Assembly (NCBI GenBank): GCA_963580285.1
Contig: OY757010.1
Span: 149,778,675 to 149,842,674 of the forward strand
Length of the DNA stretch: 64,000 nt
Reading direction: 5' to 3'
Source of the DNA: Lucinisca nassula
Taxonomy: Eukaryota > Mollusca > Bivalvia > Lucinida > Lucinidae
A program made the translations under genes and the position numbers. Shown piece after piece: positions 54,379 through 64,000 of this stretch. Positions within the stretch are counted from its first letter, which is position 1, and every line of letters starts with the position of its first letter. The notes beneath the pieces were generated by a model that was given only the letters and a program-made list of their open reading frames with translations, searched no databases and was not told the origin of the DNA.

Positions 54379-57230
54379 AAGGGGGTCTTTCATTTGTGCC
54401 CATGCATGTTTTTTCTTTAAACTTTGTATATTAATAACTCAGCATATACAACCTATAAAAATGTATTTAATAAATTATATAAATCAAAGTAGGACTCAGG
54501 AGGCCACTCTAACTGACTCCCTCCATGAGCTGGTATCTGTCTATAAATAAGTGCGTCTTAAATCTTATGTTTTATTTAGTTTCAAGATCTGTGAACTGGA
54601 TTGAATGCAGAACTCCATAGGCATTCCTTTGATACTAAAAAACCTTTTGAATTAATTAAAGTTTACATTTTCTGATAAAATAATTAACAAAAATCTCATT
54701 TTTTAATTAAAATTTTAAAAAATTATCAAAATTCAATCCCTAAGATAAATATGTTCTAGTCTTTGTCAAGATTTCATTTTGCTAGGATAACTTGCCATAT
54801 GTATCTTCTTTAGCTATGCCAAATTTCCTGAAAATCAAAAACCGGTAACACTGTAGTTTTACACCTTTAATAGATGTAAGTCGTTTCTGCAAAATTTATT
54901 ATTTTATTGAAATCATCCAAGAACCTTACAAAAAGGCAATTCGTAACACTTACGTTATAAAAATGAGATTATACAAATCAAAATGAATACATATTGAGCT
55001 GATCTAGCTTAGAAACTGTTAAAATATCATGAATTTCTGATATTTTCCATTCATTTATACACTATGATCTATCCAAAATAGTAGATAGTAAAACACTTAA
55101 TCAAAAGGTATTGTAATTAACAAATTAGGCTTAACAACATATATTGCTTTTTTATTAGCAGCAAAATTAATGTGAACATGTGCAACTTTATTTAATGACT
55201 TTGCATAAGTCATGCTACTCAAATAAGTGTAAGGCAAGGAGATCCATTATTTTCATTTCCATACCAAGCTGGTATGCAAGGACGCAATGGTCAGTGGTTT
55301 GTTGTTACTAGTAAAAATAGTTCTGTTGATAAATCCATGGCCAGATTAAGCCTTAGATATACTCTGTCTTTATGAACGCTGGATTATTAACCTAACAAAA
55401 AGTTACAGTAATTATTGGTTAGTATTTCCAAAAATCGAAATGTCACTGATATTGAGTTTCTGTTGCAAAAGATATCATTGATGGATGAGGCGCAGAATAT
55501 TTGGTGTAAACAAAGCTGTCCCATGACCTAGAGAAATTTTGCTATTAGACAGGGAGAGAAACAGTTTCCTTCCTTATAGTACACATGCATAAATATCTCT
55601 TTTCTGCATTGGTATTGTAATTGTTGACGTTTCTTTAGTGTCTTATTTTTTCTATTTACTTTGTCAATATACGTGGTTAATTTATCGGAAGCAAGCTTTT
55701 AGTATTTGTATCTGGTTGTAAAACTTTCAACCACTTCTTGAATGTTTCTGCTGAATGCAAGTTCACTATTTTTTAAAGCACTGTTCTTGCTTGCTTTTTG
55801 TTCATTAATAATTACCAGTACATTTCTTTGCAATGTATCTCTGAGCTTAGAAAGTGCATTGCAGTGTTTGGACAGAAAAAAAAACATCACAATGTATTTA
55901 CTGAAAATAATTTAAAATCCTAGGAGTAATGTGATAACTACTCACAGATTGAATAATTATTATCAACAGTTTAAATGCTTCTCGATATCTTACATAATGT
56001 GCTTTGTAATTACTGCAACAACTGCTGAGATAGGTAAATGAAGTGAAAGACCTATACAAATATATAGACAACACAATCATGATCACATAAGTTTTGGAAC
56101 ACTGACAAATGTACGACCATGTGGATTCTAAAAGCAAATTCAAATGGCTTTGGAATAAAGCTTCAGGAAGCCGTTTGATTTCGTTCATAGGGCTATACAA
56201 AAAAGATAGATTGGTTAGTGCCTATGCAGATACAAATTCTGAAAACTTAATGTCCAGGAAAAGTAATCTCAAGTGTTATTGATTTTCCCTAGAGTAAACC
56301 TTTCTTTTTAAATGGACAGTTAGGGTTAAATAAACAAACAACAGTTTGACTTGAGAGTCATTTATCTCCAGTTGGATAACAAATCTGACAAAATCTGAAG
56401 CACCATCTAAAGTGACTGGTATGTTGTTGATTTGAATGTTAAATCTAAACATCACCTTAGCACCATTACCAAATTAGACAAGAAAGACAGAAAGAAAACT
56501 GTGCACATGATAACATGGGTGCGTTTGATGATGTTAGGGGGCAAATTTACTGAAATGGACGTTTTAAAATAAAACTTATAATTATGCTATGAACTACTTA
56601 CACAAACCATACTATACTATAGCCATCCAAATTGAAAGCACTAGTAAAGTATTATTAAAAAGCATGACCAAAACATGATAATCATATAATTTGCTGAATC
56701 AGGACTATCAGTATTCAGTCTGTAAAAACACAATGTTACCGGTCCTCAATTTCCATCAAAATTCATCAACACGTTCCTAAGATATGTGGGTAGTTTTTAT
56801 GCTAAAATGGCGTCTTGACAAAAATTGGAACATGGTAAAAATGCATATAAATATTTAATGAATACAAAAACAGGAGCTGAAATATGGGGACACCATCAAA
56901 GAAAACTGAATGCCCAGCCACTATTACTAGACATATGAGGTCATTCATAGTATCAACTAACTCACCAATTATGGCTTTATTTCATAAAACATAGTAGCAT
57001 TAGATATATGAAACTCTGAATACTGTAGACAAGTTTATATGAGCGTACTGTCTGTTGTGATTGAGACTTCATAAAATATGTAAAAATTTACTATGGAAAT
57101 AAAATTTCAAAGTGAATGCATCATAATTATAATGGTTATACCCAAGGCAATTATTGTGCATAATTTCATCAAAATCCAAGCGTGGGCAGAAACCAATGCA
57201 AATTTCCTATACCTTGAAAGACCCCCTTTG
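54379..57230. mobile_element. 2.85 kb insert with 15-bp inverted ends, unclassified
   Basis: AAAGGGGGTCTTTCA at 54379-54393 is the mirror of TGAAAGACCCCCTTT at 57216-57230. The DNA between is AT-rich, has no tandem repeats and no convincing gene. The HINE sequence on the left (AATAGGCTAAAACAATCCC, AAAATGGCCACCGAAGG) is like that at 57313-57350 (AATAAGCTAAAATCACTC, AAGATGGCCACAAGAGC). That suggests a duplicated or repeated flanking unit. I see no clear target duplication. It might be a DNA transposon that lost its transposase. Confidence 0.5.
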
Positions 57231-57431
57231 ATTCAAACGGAAACTCCCCCTAGACCCTAAGGCCAATTTGATTCAAAGTACCCAGGAATGTTGCCTAGGT
57301 TACTCCCTACCAAATAAGCTAAAATCACTCTGCTGATGAACAAGATGGCCACAAGAGCTAAAAATAGAATGCACTTGAGACAGTGACACACAGGTGAGCG
57401 AACCAGGGCCCTCTGGGCCCTCGTGTTGTCT

Positions 57432-57560
57432 TTTATCTTGCAAATGTATGCTGTGCGTACTTATTAGAATCGTCTCGATGAGGCGATTCTTATGAGTACA
57501 CACAGCATACATTTTCATTATAAAACACCGAAAAGATATGCAAAAGTATACCGTATACCT
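57432..57560 (+). repeat. Foldback family F-like hairpin
   Basis: GTATGCTGTGCGTACTTATT, AGAATCGTCTCGATGAGGCG, ATTCTTATGAGTACACACAG and CATACATTTTC form a long imperfect hairpin. It belongs to the CTCATTGAGG-type family, but with different arms. Confidence 0.6.
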
Positions 57561-57659
57561 CCTGGCAGTCTCCCTCAGTGGCTCGAACCACCCGTCTCGA
57601 ACAGATTTTTGAGGTCCCAAAGGTGTTCGAGCCATTGAAGTTCGACTGTACATGTTATG

Positions 57660-57868
57660 TTATCCCTTATCCTGCTGTTTACGAAAACCCTGCCTTTGCA
57701 AACAGTGTAGATCCAGATCAGATGGCTAAAGAAGCCATCTGATCAGGATCTACACTATTTGTCATGTAGTTTGTGAACTGAATGAATATAATATATCAAG
57801 TAATCTGATTGGCTGATAGCTGGAAATGGGTGTGGCTTTATTAATATATTCAGCAGGATAAGGGTTAA
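57660..57868 (+). mobile_element. piggyBac-like MITE, good copy
   Basis: CCCTTATCCTGCTG / CAGCAGGATAAGGG termini, right flank TTAA (57865-57868), left flank TTAT. Palindrome GATCCAGATCAGATGGC and mirror; AAATGGGTGTGGCTTTA. Confidence 0.82.
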
Positions 57869-57912
57869 TGCCTTTGTTACTCTTATATTATGTCTTTTTG
57901 GATATTACAATA

Positions 57913-60840
57913 TTTTTAGCTCACCAGAGCCGAAGGCTCCGGGGGAGCTTATAGGATAGGCAGTTGTCCGTCGTCGTCTGCGTCTGCGTCTGTGTCTGCG
58001 TCTGCGTCTGCATCAACACTTTTAAACGACATCTCTGAAGCCACTGGGCTGATTGGGCCCAAATTTTATCTGTAGCATCCTTGGGCTGGGGGATTGAAAG
58101 TTTGTGTTTTTTTATCAAAATCGGCTCATTAGTTTGGTTGCTATGGCAACTTGTAGTTTCCATAGACTTATAATGGAGAAAATTGAAAAATGGCATTTAC
58201 TGCCAAGCCTCTGCAGATATTTTGAGAAAACTTTCATAGAAATGTTCCATAGGCAATCTACTATCTGCTGTATGATTTTAAGCCTTCTGCTCATTTTTAT
58301 TGGTTGCCATGGAAACCAAAATGCAAAAAATAGACAAAAAATACTTATGAAATCATCTCCTCAGAAACCATATGCTCTAGGAGGCTGAGACTTTATGAAA
58401 ATATTCACCATATTTGCCTTTACAGGTTTTGTGTTTTTTATGAAATTTGGCCTTTTAGTTTTGTTGCTATGGCAACTTAGAGTTTCCATTGACTTATAAT
58501 GGGGAAAACTGAAAAATGGCATTTACTGCCAAGTCATTGCAGATATTTTTACAAAACTTACATAAACATGTTCCTTGAGTAAACTTCTCTCAGCCATATG
58601 CTTTTATGTCAACCTTGGGGTCCCCTAGGTTGTGCCGAGGCCATGCCCCGCCCCCTCCACTTCATAAAATGCCTTATATCTCAGAAACCTTACAGATCCC
58701 AACCCCTAAACCATATATATTCTTCTTCCTTATGATAAGATGCATTAAGTGACACCAACCTGGGGTCCCCCGGGATGTGCCGGGGACATGCCCTGCCCCC
58801 TCTATTTCATAAAATGCCATTTATCTCGGAAACCATTCAGATCCCTACCCCTAAACTATATATATTCTTGTTCCTTATGCTAAGATGCATTAAGTGACAC
58901 CAACCTTGGGGTCCCCCCGGGATGTGCCGGGGACATGCCCCACCCCCTCCACATCATAAAATACCATTTATCTCAGAAACCATTGAGATCCCCACCCCTA
59001 AACCATATATATTCTTGTTCCTTATGATAAGACACATTCAGTGATACCAACATTGGGGTCTCTCTGGGGTGCCCTAGGGCCATGCCCCACCCTTCCACTT
59101 CATAAATGCCATATATCTCAGAAACCATTCAGATCCCCACCCCTAAACTATATATATTCTTGTTTCTTATGATAAGACGCATTCAGTGACACCAATCTGA
59201 GGGTCCCCTAGGATGTGGCGGGGCTTATGCCCCACCCCCTCCACTTCGTAAAAGGCTGAATATCTCAGAAACCGTTCAGATCCCCACCCTAAACCATTTA
59301 AATTCTTGTTCCTTATGATAAGATGCATTCAGTGATACCAACCTTAGGGTCTCCCTTGCAGCACGGGGGCTATGCCCGACCCCTCCACTTCATAAAAGGC
59401 CCAATATCTCAGAAACCGTTCAGATCCCCACCCCTAAACCATATAAATTCTTGTTCCTTATGTTAAGATGCATTCAGTGATATCAACCTAAGGATCTCCC
59501 AGGCCGCACCAGGGCTATGCCCCAACCTTCCACTTCATAAAAGGTGATATATCTCGGAAACCCTTCAGATCCCCACCCCAAAACCATGTATACTCTTGTT
59601 TCTTATGAAAAGACGCATTCAGTGACACCAATCTGGGGGTCCCCTAGGATGTGCCAGGGCTATGCCCCACCCCCTGCACTTAGTAAAAGCCCAATATCTC
59701 AGAAACCGTTCAGATCCCCACCCCTAAAGCATTTAAATTCTTGTTACTTATGATAAGACGCATTCAGTGATACCAATCTAAGGGCCGCACGGGGGCTGTG
59801 CCCCACAACTCCACTTCATAAAAGGTGATACGTCTCGGAAACCATTCAGATCCCCATCCCAAAACCATATATATTCTTGTTTCATATGATAAGACGCATT
59901 CATTGAAACCAACCTGGGGGTCCTCTGGGATGTGCCCGGGCCATGCCCAACTCCCTCCACTTCGTAAAAGGCTCAATATCTCAGAAACCATTCAGAACCC
60001 CCACCCCTAAACCATATATATTCTTGTTCCTTATGATGAGACACATTCAGTGATACCAACCTAGGGGTCTCTGGGGGTGTGCTGGGGCTATGCCCCACCC
60101 TTCCACTTCATAAAATGCAATATATCTCAGAAACTGTTCAGATCCCCACCCCTAAAATATGTATATTTGTGTTCCCTATAATAAGACTCATTCACTCACA
60201 TCAATGCGTCTATGTGCTAGGGCAACATGCTGATGCCATGGCCCACGCCTGTACTTCATAAAAGGCCATATATCTCAGACACCATTAAGATCCCCACCTC
60301 ATAATCATATATATTCTTGTTTCTTATGATTAGACACATTCAGTCACACAAACTTGGTGGTCCACAGGGGCCATTCCTCTCCTCATCATAAGAGGGCCTC
60401 ATATCTTGGAAACTGTTCATATCCCCACCCCTAAACAATATATTTTCTTGGTCCTTATTATAAGACACATTCAGTGACAACAATCTTGGCTTTCCTGGGG
60501 TCTGCCAGGGCTATGCTCCAACCCCTTCGCAGCTTAAAAGGCCTTATATCTCAGGAACAGTAAACATCCCAACCCCTAAACCATATATATTCATGTACCT
60601 TATGATAAGATGGATTCAGTGATACCATTCAGGGCTCTGTTGGGTCCATGTCTCATCCTTCCTCCTCATAAAAGGCCTAATATTTCAGATACAGAGTCCA
60701 CATGGGTGCTCATTTTGAAATGGGGGTTTGTTTGGGAGACTTTATAAGCAATAAATTAAAACCTGAAACCATACATGGCTGCCAGTGGGCAGTGTCTGCC
60801 TGAGTTCTGGTGAGCATTGTGGCCCATGGGCCTCTTGTTT
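57913..60840 (+). mobile_element. AGCTCACCAGAGCC-type HINE, about 145-bp units
   Basis: TTTTTAGCTCACCAGAGCCG, hairpin GCCGAAGGC, TCCGTCGTCGTCTGCGTC. There are two longer units (58120-58610) with GTTGCTATGGCAACTT. About 14 units of 135-160 bp follow from 58655, with CAGATCCCCACCCCTAAACC, TATATATTCTTGTTCCTTAT, GATAAGACGCATTCAGTGA and CTCCACTTCATAAAA. The end is GGTGAGCATTGTGG, hairpin GGCCCATGGGCC, TCTTGTTT. Frames here (59544-60010 and others) are repeat read-through. Confidence 0.78.
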
Positions 60841-61003
60841 ATGATAGTATATTCAGCAATATACTGTCAGGAACTTGTCATCATTTAACCCATTTTGTAC
60901 CAAATGGAATCTTCCGTATATATAGAGCACAATTCCATTTAAAAGATTTAGGGGTGTTAGGTTGTGATTTCTTCAAAATCTGTTTGGAAAATGGCTGAAC
61001 TTC

Positions 61004-61075
61004 TTGCAAACAGTGTAGGTCCTGATTATATGCTGCATTCTGCAGCATCTGATCTGCACCATGTGCCAGTGCACC
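61004..61075 (+). repeat. Palindromic CAAACAGTG core
   Basis: GCAAACAGTGTAGGTCCTGA, TATGCTGCATTCTGCAGCAT and CTGATCTGCACCATGTG, like 1091-1149. Confidence 0.6.
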
Positions 61076-61089
61076 ATGTGTCAGTATCC

Positions 61090-64000
61090 TTTTTAGCTCA
61101 CCGTCACGTAGTGACGAGGTGAGCTTTTGGGATCACTTTTTGTCCGTCGTCCGTCGTCCGTCAGTGCGTGCGTCCGTCCGTAAACTTTTTCTTCAAACGA
61201 CATCTCCTCCTAAACCACTGAGCGGATTTTGACCAAACTTCACAGGAATGATCCTTAGGTGGTCCCCTTTCAAAGTTGTTCAAATGGTTCCGGTCCGTTG
61301 CACATATGGGTCACAGGAGCCAAAAATAGATTTTTTTCACCGAAAAATCTTCTTCTCTGAAACTGCAAGGCCCAGGTCTTTGATATTTGGTATGAAGCTT
61401 CATCTAGTGGACCCCTACCAAGATTGTTCAAATTATAGTGCTGGGGCCAAAAATGCCCCCGCCCCGGGGCCCTTTGGTTTTACATGGGCTTATATAGGGA
61501 AAATCTTTAAAAATCTTCTTCTCTGAAACTGCAAGGCCCAGGTCTTTGATATTTGGTATGAAGCTTCATCTAGTGGACCCCTACCAAGATTGTTCAAATT
61601 ATAGTGCTGGGGCCAAAAATGCCCCCGCCCCGGGGCCCTTTGGTTTTACATGGGCTTATATAGGGATAATCTTTAAAAATCTTCTTCTCTGAAACTGCAA
61701 GGCCCAGGTCTTTGATATTTGGTATGAATCTTTATCTGGTGGACCCCTACCAAGATTGTTCAAATTATAGTGCTGGGGCCAAAGATGCCCCCGCCCCGGG
61801 GCCCTTTGGTTTTACATAGGCTTATATAGGGAAAATCTTTAAAAATCTTCTTCTCTGAAACCGCAAGGCCCAGGTGTTTGATATTTGGTATGAAGCTTCA
61901 TCTAGTGGACCCCTACCAAGATTGTTCAAATTATAGTGCTGGGGCCAAAAATGCCCCCGCCCCGGGGCCCTTTGGTTTTACATGGGCTTATATAGGGAAA
62001 ATCTTTAAAAATCTTCTTCTCTGAAACTGCAAGGCCCAGGTCTTTGATATTTGGTATGAATCTTCATCTTATGGACCCCTACCAAGATTATTCAAATTAT
62101 AGTGCTGGGGCCAAAAATACCCCCGCCCCTGGGCCCTTTGTTTTACTTTAAAAATCTTCTTCTCTGAAACTGCAAGGCCCAGGTCTTTGATATTTGGTAT
62201 GAAGCTTCATCTAGTGGACCCCTACCAAGATTGTTCAAATTATAGTGCTGGGGCCAAAAATGCCTCCGCCCCAGGGCCCTTTGGTTTTACATGGGCTTAT
62301 TTTGGGAAAATCTTTAAAAAATCTTCTTCTCTGAAACTGCAGGGCCCAGGTCTTTGCTATTTGGTATGAAGCTTCATCAAGTGGACCCCTACCAAGACTG
62401 TTCAAATTATAGTGCTGGGGCCAAAAATGCCCCCGCCCCGGGGCCCTTTGGTTTTACATAGGCTTATATAGGGAAAATCTTTAAAAATCTTCTTTTCTGA
62501 AACTGCAAGGCCCAGGTCTTTGATATTTGGTATGAAGTTTCATCTTGTGGACCTCTATCAAGATTGTTCAAATTATAGCCCTGAGGCCAAAATTGCCCCC
62601 GCTCCTGGGCCCTTTGGTTTTTCAGACTTATATAGGGAAAATCTTGAAAAATCTTCTACTCTGAAACCACAAGGCCTAGGTCTTTGACATTTGGTATGAA
62701 GCTTCAGCTAGTGGACCTCTACCAAGATTGTTCAAATTATAGCCCTGGGGCCACAATGCCCCCGCCCCAGGGCCCTTTGGTTTTACATAGACTTATAATA
62801 GAGATAATCTTTGAAAATCTTCTTCTCTGAAACAACAAGGCCCAGGTCTTTGATATTTGTTGTGTAGCTTCATCTAGTGGACCTTTGCCAACATTGTTCA
62901 AATTATAGTCTTTTGTTGATATTTGGTATGAAGCTTCACCTTTTTAGACCTCCCTCAACATTATGCACATTATAACCCTGGGGTCAATAATGGCCCTCCC
63001 CGGGGCCCACTTGTTACTCTATGGATCAGGTGAGCGATCCAGGGCCATCATGGGCCTCTTGTGTTTTATATTAGGATCACTTTTTGTCTGTCATCCGTGC
63101 GTAAACAATTTCTTCAAACGACATCTCCTCCTAAACCACTGATCGGATTTTGACCAAACTTCACAGGAATGATCCTTAGGTGGACCCCTTTCAAAGTTGT
63201 TCAAATGGTTTCGGTCCATTGCACATATAGGTCACAGAAGCCAAAAATAGATTTTTTCCACAGAAAACTTTAAAAATCTTCTTCTCTGAAACCGCAAGGC
63301 CCAGGTCTTTGAAATTTGGTATGAAACTTCATCTAGTGAACCCCTACCAAGATTGTTCAAATTATAGTGCTGGGGCCAAAAATGCCCCCGCCCCGGGGCC
63401 CTTTGGTTTTACATGGGCTTACATAGTAAAATCTTTAAAAATCTTCTTCTCTGAAACCGCAAGGCCCAGGACTTTGATATTTGGTATGAAGCTTCATCTA
63501 ATGGACCTCTACGAAGATTGTTCAAATTATAGCCCTGGGGCCAAAAGTGCCCCCGCTCTGGGACCCTTTGGTTTTACATAGACTTATATAGGGAAAATCT
63601 TTAAAAATCTTCTTCTCTGAAACAACAAGCTTAAGGCCCAGGTCTTTGATATTTGGTTTGAAGCTTCATCTAGTGGACCTCTACCAAGATTGTTCAAATT
63701 ATAGTGCTGGGGCCAAAAATGCCCCTGCCCCAGGGCCCTTTGGTTTTACATAGGCTTATATAGGGAAAAGTCTTTAAAAATCTTCTTCTCTGAAACCGCA
63801 AGGCAGAGGACTTTGATATTTGGTATGAAGCTTCATCTAATGAACCTCTTCCAAGATTGTTCAAATTATATCCCTAGGGCCAAAAATGCCCCCGCTCCTG
63901 GGGCCCTTAATTTTGTTTTACATAGACTTATATAGGAAAACTCTTTAAAAATCATCTCCTGAAACCGCATAGCCCAAGACTTTGATATTTGGTATAAAGC
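61090..64000 (+). mobile_element. AGCTCACC HINE concatemer, runs off the right edge
   Basis: TTTTTAGCTCACCGTCACG, GTCACGTAGTGACGAGGTGA, CCGTCGTCCGTCCGTCAG, then 166-bp units as at 27.7-35 kb. Near 63027-63077 is the same module join (hairpin, then CTCTTGTGTTTTATATTAG, GATCACTTTTTGTCTGTC). The second module is cut by the window end in mid-unit. Overall it is a close relative of the concatemer inside LINE 1. Confidence 0.8.

Larger units (their letters stand above)
51842..57428 (+). mobile_element. AGCTCACC HINE with three kinds of core units
   Basis: The start is TTTTTAGCTCACCTGTCGCG, then GTAGTGACAAGGTGAGC and GTCTGTCCGTCCGTGCG. Then about three 160-bp units (51937, 52096, 52257, 52418; TTCTTGAACCAGCCATATCC), about ten 145-bp units (52440-53990) and three 120-bp units (53980-54300). 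It resumes at about 57231 after an insertion and ends GGTGAGCGAACCAGG, hairpin GGGCCCTCTGGGCCC, TCGTGTTG. Open frames at 52567-53708 are repeat read-through. Confidence 0.75.
51724..57648. mobile_element. pogo/Tigger-like element ends 5.9 kb apart
   Basis: CAGTAGAACTTCGATGGCTC at 51724 mirrors GAGCCATTGAAGTTCGACTG ending 57648. TA lies outside both (51722-51723, 57649-57650). Between them are a HINE (51842-57428), a TIR element inside that, and a family F hairpin. Without these the pogo-like element would be only a few hundred bases, so it is a non-autonomous copy. Confidence 0.8.

Noticed and set aside
51493..64000. A further ANAPC4 exon
   Set aside because: I looked for sequence encoding the stretch after the helical segment with AG/GT borders and found none; the region is repeats and unclassified AT-rich DNA.
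10002..64000. Canonical Helitron ends (5' TC, 3' CTRR)
   Set aside because: The elements start with T-runs plus AGCTCACC and similar, and end CTTGT after the hairpin; this fits Helentron/HINE better, and I saw no CTRR.

Overview
This is a eukaryotic window, most likely from a bivalve mollusc. The only host gene I can support is ANAPC4 (anaphase-promoting complex subunit 4). It is seen as six short exons on the + strand (714-756, 6593-6669, 9630-9782, 41750-41805, 46346-46392, 51427-51492). Their splice phases fit together without a break and give about 147 residues, which match the helical part in the middle of ANAPC4. The exons total 442 bases, under 1% of the window. Everything else is intron of this gene, and the introns before the last exon run from 3 to 32 kb. 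No downstream exon was found after 51492, so the last intron continues past the right edge. The organism call rests on the repeat style: core tandem repeats with a GTCC/ACGG microsatellite, as in the pearl/CvA/DTC84 elements known from bivalves. It is an inference.

The intronic DNA is a dense, nested deposit of transposable elements. Most of it belongs to non-autonomous elements with one plan: a T-run, a short terminal hairpin or inverted repeat, a GTCC-type microsatellite, a tandem array of 120-331 bp core units, and a 3' hairpin followed by CTTGT. This plan fits Helentron-associated elements (HINE/pearl-like). I see several terminal classes: TTTTTAGCTCACC (10.0, 27.7, 41.9, 51.8, 57.9 and 61.1 kb), ATGCCCCC (11.1 and 50.1 kb), AATCCCCC or ATCCCCC (2.4-4.6 kb, reversed), and GCGCGACATAG (7.2 and 15.8 kb).

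Layout: 0-10 kb holds exons 1-3, small MITEs and three HINE-like arrays. 10-18.6 kb is an interleaved block of at least four tandem-repeat families. 18.6-20.2 kb holds a SINE, a foldback element and the C-terminal end of an L1/Tx1-like LINE. 20.2-25 kb is a 4.46 kb insert bounded by 164-bp direct repeats; it carries minisatellites and a decayed tyrosine-recombinase retroelement (DIRS/Ngaro-like) with a reverse transcriptase, a recombinase and an SGNH hydrolase. 25-35.3 kb is the rest of that LINE, whose endonuclease is split by a 7.4 kb HINE concatemer. 35-41 kb holds many TTAA-flanked MITEs, SINE fragments and a 31-bp minisatellite. 41.7-51.5 kb has exons 4-6 with a four-level transposon nest (Tc1 > pogo-like > foldback > SINE) and a second, dead LINE that encodes a PHD-type finger. 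51.7-64 kb is HINE arrays, one pair nested inside a pogo-like element.

Apart from the LINE reverse transcriptase at 25.0-26.7 kb, the mobile-element genes I can read carry disabling lesions (stops, frameshifts, lost catalytic residues or insertions). That reverse transcriptase is open, but its element is split and also dead as a whole. Open frames elsewhere are read-through of tandem repeats. The points most worth a second look are the dense nuclear-receptor-type AGGTCA motifs built into several core repeats, the repeated concatemer junction in the HINE elements, the 164-bp identical flanks, and a MITE that has become a tandem array.
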